Shown: positions 33,798 to 42,051, numbered from the stretch's first letter. The stretch: 64,000 nucleotides of DNA from Clostridia bacterium (GCA_017434775.1 JAFSGG010000026.1:1-64000), one strand, 5' to 3'. Notes: generated by a model from the sequence alone, not told the origin. Numbers and translations are program-made.

Positions 33798-35152
33798 TGG
33801 ATGCTCCTCGCATGCAAAACCAGGCCTTAACAGCCATTCCTCCCCATAGCACGGATGCGGAACGCTCCGTGCTGGGTGCATTGCTGCAGGATGGCAATGC
33901 CCTCTCCGCTGCGGTGGAAGCGCTGAAGGACGACGATTTTTATGTGCCTGCCCATAAGGAGATTTTCGATGCGGCGCGCCAGCTTTCCGCCTCCAATATG
34001 GCGGTGGATCTGGTCACCATGGATGCGGAACTTTCCCGCCGGGGCACCCTGCCCGGCATCGGCGGCATTGAATACCTGATCGACCTGACCCAGTTCGTGC
34101 CCACCACGGCCAATGTAAAATACTACATCCGCATCGTTTCGGAAAAAGCCACCCTGCGCCGGCTCATTCAGGCTGCCGGTGATATTTCCCACGCCGCCTA
34201 TGCTCAGGAACAGGAGCTGCCGGAAGTGCTTGGCCTGTCCGAAAAGCTGATTTTCGATATCGTCATGCAACGTACCGGCAGTGATGAACTGCAGCACATC
34301 CGGGACGTTATGACCCGCACCTACGAGCAGATGGAAACCCTGGCCCGGCTCAAGGGCGGCATTTCCGGGGTACCCAGCGGCTTTTACAGCCTGGATAATC
34401 TGACCACCGGTTTCCACGGCGGCGAACTGATTCTGGTTGGCGCCCGTCCTTCCATGGGTAAAACCTCCTTCGCCATCAATATCGCCACCAACGCCGCCCG
34501 CAAGGGTTACAAAGTGGCCATTTTCAGCCTGGAAATGCCCCGGGAACAGATTGCCATGCGTATGCTCTGCTGTGACGCCCGGGTGGATATGCAAAAAGTG
34601 CGCAAAGGCCTTTTGCGGGATGAAGACTGGGTAAAGCTGGCCCGTACCCTGGCGCCCCTTACCGCCAGCGAAGTGTATATCGACGATACCTCCGGCCTCA
34701 CCCCCGGCCAGCTGCGCTCCCGCTGCCGCAGGCTTATGATGGATAAGGGGCTGGACCTGATCGTGCTGGACTATCTGCAATTGATGTCGTCCGATAAGCA
34801 TGCCGAAAGCCGACAGGTGGAAGTGAGCGAAATTTCCCGTTCCCTCAAGGCCATCGCTCAGGAACTGAAAGTGCCCCTCATCGCCCTGGCCCAGCTTTCC
34901 CGTGCCAATGAAAAGCGCGGCGGCAGCGGCATCAAACCCATGCTCAGCGACCTTCGCGATTCCGGCTCTATCGAACAGGACGCCGACGTGGTCATGTTCC
35001 TGCACCGGGCTGCTTATTATAACCGGGAAGACCCCCAGCCGGATAATACCGCCGAGGTCATCGTGGCCAAGCAAAGAAACGGCCCCCTGGATACCATCAA
35101 GCTGGCGTGGCTTGCGGAATACACCTTGTTTGATAATCTGGCAGCCGAATAA
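33797..35152 (+). CDS. dnaB: replicative DNA helicase DnaB
   Basis: A 451-residue hexameric helicase (called DnaC in Bacillus). The N-terminal domain (about 15-115) has DAERSVLGALLQDGNAL and DDFYVPAHKEIF. The RecA-like domain has Walker A GARPSMGKTSFAINIA near 213-228, DLIVLDYLQLMSS near 318-330 as Walker B and KQRNGPLDT near 424. The ATG at 33797 overlaps rplI; ATG at 33812 is the alternative. Only a weak ribosome site is visible, so coupling to rplI is likely. The loader (DnaI-like) is encoded at 42829-43788. Confidence 0.96.
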   Translation: MDAPRMQNQALTAIPPHSTDAERSVLGALLQDGNALSAAVEALKDDDFYVPAHKEIFDAARQLSASNMAVDLVTMDAELSRRGTLPGIGGIEYLIDLTQFVPTTANVKYYIRIVSEKATLRRLIQAAGDISHAAYAQEQELPEVLGLSEKLIFDIVMQRTGSDELQHIRDVMTRTYEQMETLARLKGGISGVPSGFYSLDNLTTGFHGGELILVGARPSMGKTSFAINIATNAARKGYKVAIFSLEMPREQIAMRMLCCDARVDMQKVRKGLLRDEDWVKLARTLAPLTASEVYIDDTSGLTPGQLRSRCRRLMMDKGLDLIVLDYLQLMSSDKHAESRQVEVSEISRSLKAIAQELKVPLIALAQLSRANEKRGGSGIKPMLSDLRDSGSIEQDADVVMFLHRAAYYNREDPQPDNTAEVIVAKQRNGPLDTIKLAWLAEYTLFDNLAAE

Positions 35153-35182
35153 GAATGCAGAATGATGCATTCAGAATTACAA
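35150..35182. repeat. GAATTC-type repeat, degenerate copy 2
   Basis: AAGAATGCAGAATGATGCATTCAGAATTAC directly after the dnaB stop (given here as a description of 35153-35180); shares the AGAATGATGCATTCAGAAT core with the other copies in part. Confidence 0.4.
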
Positions 35183-35218
35183 ATGGTTTCATCCCATGAG
35201 AAGCCATTCTCTTTACAC

Positions 35219-35265
35219 AAAAAGCGCACAGCATGCCCCGAAAAGCATCTCTGTGCGCTTTTTTC
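35219..35265. terminator. bidirectional terminator between dnaB and the flavin reductase gene
   Basis: AAAAGCGCACAG and CTGTGCGCTTTT flank a 19-base loop, with A and T tracts on the outside, serving both convergent genes. Confidence 0.9.
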
Positions 35266-35274
35266 TGTCCTTCT

Positions 35275-35892
35275 TTATTCGCCCCGGGCGGCTGCGCCGA
35301 TTTCCACATCCGCCTTGATTTCCTTGGCCCTTTCATGCCAATTGCCCAGGTGACGGCCATCCCATGCCCAATAATTTTCATTCACGCAGGTACGGACGAC
35401 TCCGGTTAATTTCATCAGATCCGAAGGCGTCAGGGAAGAATCCATCAGCTGTTCATCCTTGAGCGTATTCCGGATGCGGCACAGAAGAACAACTTCGTTA
35501 TGTTCGCCCGTAGGGATTTCTTTTTCCACTTCCAGTTCAAAGCAGAACGGACTGGACGAAAGCACCGGCACGGAAAGCACCGCTCCTTTTTCCCAGGCAA
35601 CCTCCACATCCATTTTATCCGCATCCCGGCCATCCGCCGTGCCGAAATAATCCGCCAGTGGCAAATTCTTTTCCGTCACCAGATTGGCGGAAAACACACC
35701 GTTCCTGCGGATGTTTTCCAAGGTTCTTTTGCTGCCGCCAATGGCACAGATAACCCCCAGATCATCCAGCCAGCAATAGCTGAACCAGCAGAACAGGCCG
35801 AAATTGGGCGTTTCGTCCTCATTCATGGTGCCATAGACATACAGCGTCTGGGGACACAAATCATTGGTTACCGGTACCGATACTTTACTCAT
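35275..35892 (-). CDS. flavin reductase-like FMN-binding protein
   Basis: A 205-residue split-barrel flavin reductase domain protein. TLYVYGTMNEDETPNFGLFCWFSYC lies at the N-terminus (about 17-41 in outline), VICAIGGSKRTLENIRRNGVFSANLV near 48-73 and GEHNEVVLLCRIRNTL near 129-144. It probably binds FMN and reduces flavin or a small substrate with NAD(P)H. It overlaps the MarR gene by eight bases and is therefore under MarR control; MarR-regulated flavoproteins often respond to quinones or aromatic compounds. Start follows GGGAGG. Confidence 0.85.
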   Translation of the reverse strand: MSKVSVPVTNDLCPQTLYVYGTMNEDETPNFGLFCWFSYCWLDDLGVICAIGGSKRTLENIRRNGVFSANLVTEKNLPLADYFGTADGRDADKMDVEVAWEKGAVLSVPVLSSSPFCFELEVEKEIPTGEHNEVVLLCRIRNTLKDEQLMDSSLTPSDLMKLTGVVRTCVNENYWAWDGRHLGNWHERAKEIKADVEIGAAARGE

Positions 35893-36328
35893 CTTTCTGT
35901 TCCTCCCTTTCCAGATTGCTTAAAACCCGCAGCAAATACCCTTCAAAAACCACAATTTCCTCCTCCGTAAACCCGGCATAATACCGTTCATTCATCTGCT
36001 GCGAAATGTTGGCATAATCCCCCTGCAGGCTTCGGGCCTTTTCCGTCAGGGCAATCAGCCTGCTGCGGCGATCCGCAGGATCCGGCTTCCGGACGATCAA
36101 CCCCAGCATCTCCATCCTGTCCAGCATGGCCGTCAGCGTGGTGTTGGCCAAACTGGTTTTGCCAGACAGGCTGCTGATCGTAATGCCATCCTGCTGCCAC
36201 AGCACATACAAAATGCGCCCCTGGGCACCGTTAAAGGAATCAATGCCGGATTGCGCCAGCATACGGTCAAATATCCGGGTGCCCACCTGCTTGATGCGGG
36301 AAATCAGGTAACCGCCTTTCGTTTCCAC
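35885..36328 (-). CDS. MarR family transcriptional regulator
   Basis: A 147-residue winged-helix repressor: GAQGRILYVLWQQDGITISSLSGKTSLANTTLTAMLDRMEMLGLI spans residues about 34-78 (outline), and RKPDPADRRSRLIALTEKA is the wing (about 80-98). GTG start at 36328 follows GGAG at seven bases; no ATG fits better. A perfect palindrome overlaps its promoter, so autorepression is likely. Confidence 0.93.
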   Translation of the reverse strand: METKGGYLISRIKQVGTRIFDRMLAQSGIDSFNGAQGRILYVLWQQDGITISSLSGKTSLANTTLTAMLDRMEMLGLIVRKPDPADRRSRLIALTEKARSLQGDYANISQQMNERYYAGFTEEEIVVFEGYLLRVLSNLEREEQKDE

Positions 36329-36351
36329 CGTCTCACTCCTTTCTATATCGT

Positions 36352-36380
36352 ATATTACTATATAGTAATACTTGTGTCAA
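36352..36380 (-). promoter_or_regulatory. promoter of the marR-flavin reductase operon
   Basis: On the minus strand TTGACA (36375-36380) and TAATAT (36352-36357), 17 bases apart. Confidence 0.85.
36353..36370. promoter_or_regulatory. perfect 18-base palindromic operator
   Basis: TATTACTATATAGTAATA lies across the promoter spacer and -10 box of the MarR operon. Size and placement fit a MarR-family operator. Confidence 0.8.
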
Positions 36381-36427
36381 GCATTATTTTCATAAACCCA
36401 ACCCCTGTCATTATGAAAAAGCAAAAC

Positions 36428-36451
36428 AAAAGGGAGGGGTAAACCCCTCCC
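36428..36451 (-). terminator. terminator of the XRE-TPR gene (GGGAGGGG class)
   Basis: On the minus strand GGGAGGGG-ttta-CCCCTCCC is followed by TTTTGTTTTG. It lies about 115 bases past the gene end, beyond a GAATTC repeat, the same layout as after noc. Confidence 0.55.
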
Positions 36452-36514
36452 CTGCAATGTCGTCAGACCAAAGTAGCGGACAATTCCCTGCATCATTGAA
36501 ACAAACGGCCCTTC

Positions 36515-36545
36515 CGAATTCTTCATTCTGCATTCGGAATTTATC
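36515..36545. repeat. GAATTC-rich repeat, copy 3
   Basis: CCGAATTCTTCATTCTGCAT followed by TCGGAATT, itself a rough inverted repeat. The flanking 60 bases also resemble those of copy 1 (for example GCATCATT, AAACAA/AAACCAA). Confidence 0.65.
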
Positions 36546-36563
36546 CATCCCCTGCAGGAATGC

Positions 36564-37484
36564 TCAGCCAAACAACTTAGCCCGGCATTTTTCCGCCATG
36601 TTCCGGGGCATTTTAGCTTCTTCTTCCATCCCCTGCTCTTCAAGCCGCCGGGCAATATCCTCCCAATTTCGGGCCGCTTTTTCATACTGACCCAGCTCTT
36701 CCCGGCAAAAGGCCATGGAGAACAGGGCATCCACATATTTATTGTCCAGTTCCGCCGCCTTTTGCCAGTGGATAAAAGCACGGTCATGATCCTTCAGGGC
36801 ACGGCAGGCGTCCCCGGCATAGACGTGCAGAAGGCCTTCCTCCGGAAATTTTTCCAACGCTTTTTCGCAGGTTTCCAGCGTTTTTTCCGGCTGACCACCA
36901 AAGAAACAGGCATGTGCCAGGTCGATCCATGCCTGCACGGAATCCGGGCGTTCCTGTAAGGCAGCCCCCCTTTCCCGGATGCATGTTTCCCCTTCGCCGA
37001 TGCGGCAGCGGAGCAAAATGCTTTGCCGCAGGGTACGGTGATACAGTTCCGGATCCGTGCAGCGGCTCCTGTCCATGGCCTGCTGATAGCTGCCGGTGGC
37101 CTTCCGGATGCAATGATATGCCATGTATTCATGGATCAGGCCATAGCAGCGCCAGTCCTCCGCTGCAGCCGTTCCTGCCTTGATGAGCTTTTCAAATTCC
37201 TCTGCCGCTGCCAGAAAATCTTCCGGCTTGTGGCTGTGTTCATAAACGGCCAGCAGCCGCCGGGCATTGTTTTCGTACCCCTTGGGGGAAGGACGAAACA
37301 GATCGTCCACCAGCACACCAAACAGTTCCGCCATCTGCGGCAGCAGCATCACGTCGGGGCAGGTGGCGCCGGTTTCCCACCGGGAAACCGCCTGAGCACT
37401 GACCCCCAGCTTTTCCGCCAGCTGTTCCTGGGTCCATTTTTTATTCAGCCGCAAACGACGCAGATTATCTGCCAGATGATTCAT
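36564..37484 (-). CDS. XRE family regulator with TPR-like C-terminal domain
   Basis: A 306-residue protein. Residues 1-65 are an XRE helix-turn-helix (NLRRLRLNKKWTQEQLAEKL, SAQAVSRWETGATCPDV). From about residue 75 it is helical with TPR-like units (DSVQAWIDLAHACFFGGQPEKTLETCEKAL, DHDRAFIHWQKAAELDNKYVDALFSMAFCREELGQYEKAARNW in outline). Such proteins sense a peptide or partner protein through the TPR part. ATG at 37484 has AAGGAGG at eight bases; ATG at 37490 is too close. The target is unknown. Confidence 0.85.
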   Translation of the reverse strand: MNHLADNLRRLRLNKKWTQEQLAEKLGVSAQAVSRWETGATCPDVMLLPQMAELFGVLVDDLFRPSPKGYENNARRLLAVYEHSHKPEDFLAAAEEFEKLIKAGTAAAEDWRCYGLIHEYMAYHCIRKATGSYQQAMDRSRCTDPELYHRTLRQSILLRCRIGEGETCIRERGAALQERPDSVQAWIDLAHACFFGGQPEKTLETCEKALEKFPEEGLLHVYAGDACRALKDHDRAFIHWQKAAELDNKYVDALFSMAFCREELGQYEKAARNWEDIARRLEEQGMEEEAKMPRNMAEKCRAKLFG

Positions 37485-37558
37485 TGTCATCCCTCCTTCT
37501 TGGGTTTCCTTTCCGGATTGACCCAAGTATAGCCCGGACGCGGCTTTTCGTACAGCGC

Positions 37559-38479
37559 TCAGTTTGCAAGAGCGTCCTCATTTTCCGAGAGTTCTGCCGC
37601 TTCTATTTCCCGGATGAACACAATATCACCGGCTTTGCGACCGTTCTGATAAGGGCTGGAAAGAATTTCGCCATCATAATACAGCATGGAAGACTGGCCG
37701 CCGTCCAGATTATAGGCCGCCTTGCAGCCCAGGCTTTCCATGAAAAGGGACAATTCGTCCATGGTGAGCCCCACGCTGCGGTTACCGGGATCCAGCTTGC
37801 TGTCCGCGCCCCGGCCGTCCACCTGCACAAAGCAATAATGCCCCGGCTCATAATACCCGATGACGGACCGGGGATTGGCCGGCCGCACGTTGGTGTTGAA
37901 TTTCTGCTTGGCTTTTCCGCTTTCGTCCAATAGCGCCGGGCCGAACACAAAGCACTGCCAGATAAGCCCTTCATCCGCCTGAGCCCGGATGCCATCATGA
38001 TCGATATACTGCTCCTCAATGGTCACCAGGGTACCGTCCCGGTACAACAGGCAAATATCCCGGGTGCCGCTGGAAAGCCTGCGCCAGATTGTACCGTTAC
38101 CAATCACAATACCGGCTTTCAGGTTGTGGCCGTTATCCCCGGTCATGCCCAGCACGGCCTGATTGTTTTCCGACAGAATTTTCACCTTTTCCGTGCCGCT
38201 GTGCCATTGATCGTTGGCAAAGGCGCGCTGAAAATTCTCCACACTGCGCACATAAATATCGGCAATGTAGATATCTGTCCGCGATTGACGAACAGACGTG
38301 ACCTGAATATATACATCCTGGCTTTTGTAAGTGCGCCCATCCGTTACCGGAGGCTGACCTTCTTCCAGAAACAAAGGACCAAATTTTTCCGAAAAATCAC
38401 CGAAGGGCGGTAATTCTTCTGCCCCTGCGCCGGTCAAAAACAATGATAACAGGCACAACAGGGCGATGCATTTTTTCAT
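37559..38479 (-). CDS. secreted phosphodiester glycosidase (NAGPA) domain protein
   Basis: A 306-residue protein with a signal peptide (residues 1-20, KKCIALLCLLSLFLTGAGAEE in outline) and a NAGPA/DUF2233 domain (about 75-295). Markers are VLGMTGDNGHNLKAGIVIGNG, the C-terminal GLTMDELSLFMESLGCKAAYNLDGGQSSMLYYDG (outline; LDGGQSSML is the diagnostic motif, near 259-267). The family cleaves phosphodiester-linked sugars and is found near exopolysaccharide genes. ATG at 38479 overlaps the rarA stop (ATGA), which decides the start. Confidence 0.88.
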   Translation of the reverse strand: MKKCIALLCLLSLFLTGAGAEELPPFGDFSEKFGPLFLEEGQPPVTDGRTYKSQDVYIQVTSVRQSRTDIYIADIYVRSVENFQRAFANDQWHSGTEKVKILSENNQAVLGMTGDNGHNLKAGIVIGNGTIWRRLSSGTRDICLLYRDGTLVTIEEQYIDHDGIRAQADEGLIWQCFVFGPALLDESGKAKQKFNTNVRPANPRSVIGYYEPGHYCFVQVDGRGADSKLDPGNRSVGLTMDELSLFMESLGCKAAYNLDGGQSSMLYYDGEILSSPYQNGRKAGDIVFIREIEAAELSENEDALAN

Positions 38480-39807
38480 CCGCATCCGCCTTTCCTCTGT
38501 TCTTCTTTCCAGGCTTTTATTTCTTCCAGCCGATCCTTATACCTCTTTTCCAGCCCTTCCCCGGCGGGACGGTAATATTCTCTTCCCTGCAGGCTGTCCG
38601 GCAGGCAGGTCATGGTGGTCAGCTTCTCTTGGGTATCGTGGGCGTACTGATAGCCCTTGCCGAATTCCAGTTCCTTCATCAATTTCGTGGGCGCATTGCG
38701 AATGTGCAGGGGCACAGGCTCCGTCAGGTGCTGCTGGGCGTCCTTTTTCGCTTCCTCATAGGCCACATACAAGGCGTTGGATTTGGGGGCCAGGCTCAGA
38801 TGCACCACCGCCTGGGTAAGATGCACGCTGCACTCCGGCATGCCGATAAAGTGGCAGGCCTGATACGCTGCCACTGCCATTTCCAGCGCGTGGGGATCCG
38901 CCAGCCCCACATCCTCGCTGGCAAAGCGCACCACGCGCCTTGCCACATACAGGGGATCTTCTCCCGCTTCCAGCATCCTTGCCAGCCAATAAACGGCGGC
39001 ATCCGGATCGGAATTGCGCATGGATTTATGCAGCGCCGAAATGATATTGTAATGCTCGTCGCCCTTTTTATCGTATAAAAGGGATTTTTTTGCAATGCAC
39101 TGCTCCATCCCTTCCCGGGTAACGGTGATGCGGTTGCCTTCCGCATCGCTGTTCAAAACCACCATTTCCAATGTGGAAAGGGCAGTGCGGGCATCGCCGT
39201 TGGAAAAGGCAGCGATAGCCTCCAATACGCCCTCTTCCATGTCCACCAGATACGCACCAAAGCCCTTTTCGTTTTCCATAGCCCGCTGTAAAAGCTGCAA
39301 AATATCTTTTTCCTCCAGCGCATGCAGCACAAACACTTTGCACCGGGATAAAAGGGCGCTGTTGACCTCAAAGGAGGGGTTTTCCGTGGTGGCGCCAATG
39401 AGAATGATGCTTCCCTTTTCCACAAAGGGAAGAAAAGCATCCTGCTGGGCTTTGTTGAAGCGGTGAATTTCATCCACAAACACGATGGTCTTGCCGCCAT
39501 AGATGCGGTTATTTTCCGCCTGCTGCATCACCGTACGGATTTCCTTGATGCCGCTGGTAACGGCTGAAAAATCGATAAACTCCGCCCGGGTGTGCCGGGC
39601 AATGATCTGAGCCAGCGTGGTTTTCCCCACCCCCGGCGGCCCCCAGAAAATCATGGAGGATATCTGATCGTTTTCAATCAGGCGGCGCAGGATTTTCCCC
39701 GGCCCCAACAAATGCGTTTGACCCACAAAGCCGTCCAGCGTATCCGGCCGAAGCCTTGCCGCCAGCGGCTGATGAACCGGCTGTTCAAAAAAAGTTCCCT
39801 GTTCCAT
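38476..39807 (-). CDS. rarA: replication-associated recombination protein A (RarA/MgsA AAA ATPase)
   Basis: A 443-residue AAA+ ATPase related to the clamp loader and RuvB, acting at stalled replication forks. LAARLRPDTLDGFVGQTHLL is at residues 16-35, Walker A GPPGVGKTT near 56-64, Walker B IVFVDEIHRFNKAQQD near 110-125, sensor GATTENPSF near 140. The C-terminal tetramerisation part follows (EHYNIISALHKSMRNSDPDA, GMPECSVHLTQAVVHLS). ATG at 39807 follows AAAGGCGG. The RarA-glycosidase pairing looks incidental. Confidence 0.95.
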   Translation of the reverse strand: MEQGTFFEQPVHQPLAARLRPDTLDGFVGQTHLLGPGKILRRLIENDQISSMIFWGPPGVGKTTLAQIIARHTRAEFIDFSAVTSGIKEIRTVMQQAENNRIYGGKTIVFVDEIHRFNKAQQDAFLPFVEKGSIILIGATTENPSFEVNSALLSRCKVFVLHALEEKDILQLLQRAMENEKGFGAYLVDMEEGVLEAIAAFSNGDARTALSTLEMVVLNSDAEGNRITVTREGMEQCIAKKSLLYDKKGDEHYNIISALHKSMRNSDPDAAVYWLARMLEAGEDPLYVARRVVRFASEDVGLADPHALEMAVAAYQACHFIGMPECSVHLTQAVVHLSLAPKSNALYVAYEEAKKDAQQHLTEPVPLHIRNAPTKLMKELEFGKGYQYAHDTQEKLTTMTCLPDSLQGREYYRPAGEGLEKRYKDRLEEIKAWKEEQRKGGCG

Positions 39808-39832
39808 GGCGCACCGCCTTTCGTTTTTCTCC

Positions 39833-39861
39833 ATTATACACCAAACATCTGTTCTTGTCAG
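39833..39861 (-). promoter_or_regulatory. promoter of rarA
   Basis: On the minus strand CTGACA (39856-39861) and TATAAT (39833-39838) with a 17-base spacer. Confidence 0.7.
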
Positions 39862-39922
39862 CGTATATTTTTATGGAATCATGGGCAAAATACAGGCATT
39901 TCACAAAAAGGGGGAACCGCCC

Positions 39923-40480
39923 ATGCCCTATGTGCTGATTGCCGCCTATGTACTGCTGATCGCGCCCATGCAGGTAGGTTTGCTCCTGCAGTGGAAGAAA
40001 GGAAAGCTGTCCATGACGGTGGGGCTGATGGCCTGGGGCGTGCGCAAACGGTTTCCTTTTCTTTTGCACAGGAATGAACAGGGAAAACTGCAACTGCATG
40101 TTCCGCATTTTCCCATCCGCCGCAGCCGCAAAAAGCGAAAAGGCCTCCTTTCCCTCCTGCCACGGCTGATCTATGTGCGAAAAAAAATCAAATCCGCCAT
40201 TCATGTACGGCATTTTCAGGTGGAAGCCAGTCTTGCCCTGCCCACCGCTGCCGGGGAAGCCATCTATGCCACTCTCCTCACTTCCCTTTTGCACATGCTG
40301 TTCCCCCATGGCCGCTGCCACATTCGCCCGGCTTATAAAGGCACCGGCGGCGGCACTGCTCTGTGCATAGTTGATTTTCGGCTGGGCACACTACTCATGG
40401 CCGGTATTCTGTGGAAAACCCACCGGCTATCTGACAGCAAAAAGGAGGAACAGGTATGGAGCATCCCATCGGAAAACTGA
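39923..40480 (+). CDS. DUF2953 (YtfI-like) membrane-associated protein
   Basis: A 185-residue protein with an N-terminal membrane helix (about residues 2-18), a basic middle (RRSRKKRKG near 73-81) and the DUF2953-like region near 95-175 (HFQVEASLALPTAAGEAIYATLL). The link to ytfI rests mainly on position: it lies directly before ytfJ, overlapping it by 25 bases, as in Bacillus. The ATG at 39923 has AAGGGGG at eight bases; a frame from 39881 is possible. Probably a sporulation gene. Confidence 0.7.
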   Translation: MPYVLIAAYVLLIAPMQVGLLLQWKKGKLSMTVGLMAWGVRKRFPFLLHRNEQGKLQLHVPHFPIRRSRKKRKGLLSLLPRLIYVRKKIKSAIHVRHFQVEASLALPTAAGEAIYATLLTSLLHMLFPHGRCHIRPAYKGTGGGTALCIVDFRLGTLLMAGILWKTHRLSDSKKEEQVWSIPSEN

Positions 40481-40857
40481 TGCAGACCACCCTGGAAAAT
40501 ATCAAGGACATGGTGGACGTGAACACCGTGATCGGCGAGCCCATTGCGGCGCCTGCCGGGGTCACGGTGATTCCCTTTTCCAAGGTAAGCTTTGGCTTTG
40601 CCACCGGCGGCGGTGATTATGACGGCAAGAAGGAAGATTCCCTCACCCGGGATAATCTGCCCTTTGCCGGAGGCAGCGGTGCCGGGGTATCGGTGCAGCC
40701 GGTGGGGTTTCTGGTGATCACAATGGATGGGGTGCGCCTGCTGCCTGCCCAGAACAAGACCGCCCTGGAAAGAGCCATGGGATGCGCACCTCAATTGATG
40801 GAAGATATCCGCAGCCTGCTGGAAAGCCATAAGGAAAAAGGAGATCAAAGGACATGA
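40456..40857 (+). CDS. ytfJ: YtfJ/GerW family sporulation protein
   Basis: A 133-residue protein: IGKLMQTTLENIKDMVDVNTVIGEPI (outline, residues 5-30), GVTVIPFSKVSFGFATGGGDY (about 35-55), GGSGAGVSVQPVGFLVI (about 72-88). These segments define the GerW/YtfJ family, made in the forespore and needed for germination in some spore formers. Start follows AAGGAGG. The stop overlaps the carboxypeptidase start (ATGA). Confidence 0.95.
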   Translation: MEHPIGKLMQTTLENIKDMVDVNTVIGEPIAAPAGVTVIPFSKVSFGFATGGGDYDGKKEDSLTRDNLPFAGGSGAGVSVQPVGFLVITMDGVRLLPAQNKTALERAMGCAPQLMEDIRSLLESHKEKGDQRT

Positions 40858-41966
40858 AAGGCAGAAAAAGATTGCTGGCGGGGCTTTTTTTTGTTGCCCT
40901 TCTCCTGTATAATGGAAGCGGAGCCAAAGCGGAATCCGCTTCCGCTGCCATCCTGATCGAGGCGGAAACCGGGCGCATCCTTTACGAAAAGAACGCCCAT
41001 CAGCCCCTGCCCATGGCTTCCACCACCAAGGTGATGACAGCCCTGGTGGCCCTGGAACATGCAGAACTTTCTGAAACCGTCACCGCCGGCAAAAATGCAT
41101 TCGGCGTGCCCGGCACCAGCATTTACCTGCAGGAAGGCGAACAGCTTTCCATGGAAGAAATGCTTCTGGGGCTGATGCTGCAAAGCGGCAACGATGCCGC
41201 GGTGGCCATCGCCGAACACGTGGGCGGCTCGGTGGAAAATTTCTGCAGCCTGATGACCCTGAAAGCGGAACAGATCGGCTGCGAAAACACTATTTTTGCA
41301 ACGCCCCACGGCCTGCCGGCCAGCAATCACCACACCACGGCTTACGACCTGGCGCTCATCTGCCGGGAAGCCATGAAAAACCCGGATTTTCGCCGCATCG
41401 TTTCCACCCAGCGGGCATCCATCCCCTGGGCCGGGCATGCCGGAAACCGGATTCTCAACAACAAAAACAAGCTGCTTTCCTCATATCCGGGTGCTCTGGG
41501 CATCAAAACCGGCTACACCCGCGCTGCCGGCCGCTGCCTGTGTTTCGCAGCGGAACGGGACGGCATGACGGTGATCGGCTGCGTACTGAACGCCCCCAAT
41601 TGGTTTGATGATGCCCGAGAAATTATGGACCGGGGTTTCGAAGCCTATGAAATGCGCACCCTGGTATCGGCCGGCGAAACCATTCGCACCCTGCCGGTGG
41701 AAAAGGGCGTGGAAGAGGCTGTGGCCATCCGGGCCCGGAACACCCTTTCCGCACCTGTGCCCAAAGGCACCTGGCCGGAGCTTATCCTTGATCTGCCGGA
41801 CCATCTGCCCGCCGGGGTGGAAAAAGGCCAGGCAGTGGGCACCGCCAGCCTGACAGACGGCGGCCAGGTGCTGTGCACCACCGTGCTCTATGCCGCCGAA
41901 AATGTGCCGGCCGCTTCCTTTCGAACCCATCTCACCCGGGTCATCGAGCAATGGCTCCTCCCCTGA
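40854..41966 (+). CDS. D-alanyl-D-alanine carboxypeptidase (DacF/PBP5-like), 3' end frameshifted
   Basis: A 370-residue penicillin-binding protein that trims D-Ala from peptidoglycan stem peptides. A signal peptide ends near residue 26 (GSGAKAES). Active-site motifs are S56-T-T-K59, S111-G-N113 and K218-T-G220; a C-terminal PBP5 beta domain runs from about 265. The frame stops at TGA 41964-41966, but removing one C from the CCCC run at 41960-41963 reads on to TGA 42049-42051 through a hydrophobic helix (FSAFFSLAGLILWLYALKKA), the membrane anchor expected in this family. So the ORF looks truncated by one inserted base or a sequencing error. The link to ytfJ suggests a DacF-like sporulation role. 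Confidence 0.92.
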   Translation: MKGRKRLLAGLFFVALLLYNGSGAKAESASAAILIEAETGRILYEKNAHQPLPMASTTKVMTALVALEHAELSETVTAGKNAFGVPGTSIYLQEGEQLSMEEMLLGLMLQSGNDAAVAIAEHVGGSVENFCSLMTLKAEQIGCENTIFATPHGLPASNHHTTAYDLALICREAMKNPDFRRIVSTQRASIPWAGHAGNRILNNKNKLLSSYPGALGIKTGYTRAAGRCLCFAAERDGMTVIGCVLNAPNWFDDAREIMDRGFEAYEMRTLVSAGETIRTLPVEKGVEEAVAIRARNTLSAPVPKGTWPELILDLPDHLPAGVEKGQAVGTASLTDGGQVLCTTVLYAAENVPAASFRTHLTRVIEQWLLP

Positions 41967-42051
41967 TCCCCAAAAACCATTCCCCGTTTTCTCAGCCTTT
42001 TTTTCGCTGGCCGGCCTGATTCTCTGGCTGTACGCCCTGAAAAAGGCATGA
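41960..42051 (+). pseudogene. out-of-frame C-terminal membrane anchor of the carboxypeptidase
   Basis: In the frame GAT CCC CAA AAA this segment encodes DPQKPFPVF, then SAFFSLAGLILWLYALKKA and a TGA stop at 42049. It fits the usual C-terminal anchor of PBP5-type proteins and is reached from the upstream gene by a one-base deletion at 41960-41963. Confidence 0.65.

Noticed and set aside
40854..41966. Beta-lactamase instead of carboxypeptidase
   Set aside because: The SxxK, SGN and KTG spacing and the C-terminal PBP5-type domain match D-Ala-D-Ala carboxypeptidases.
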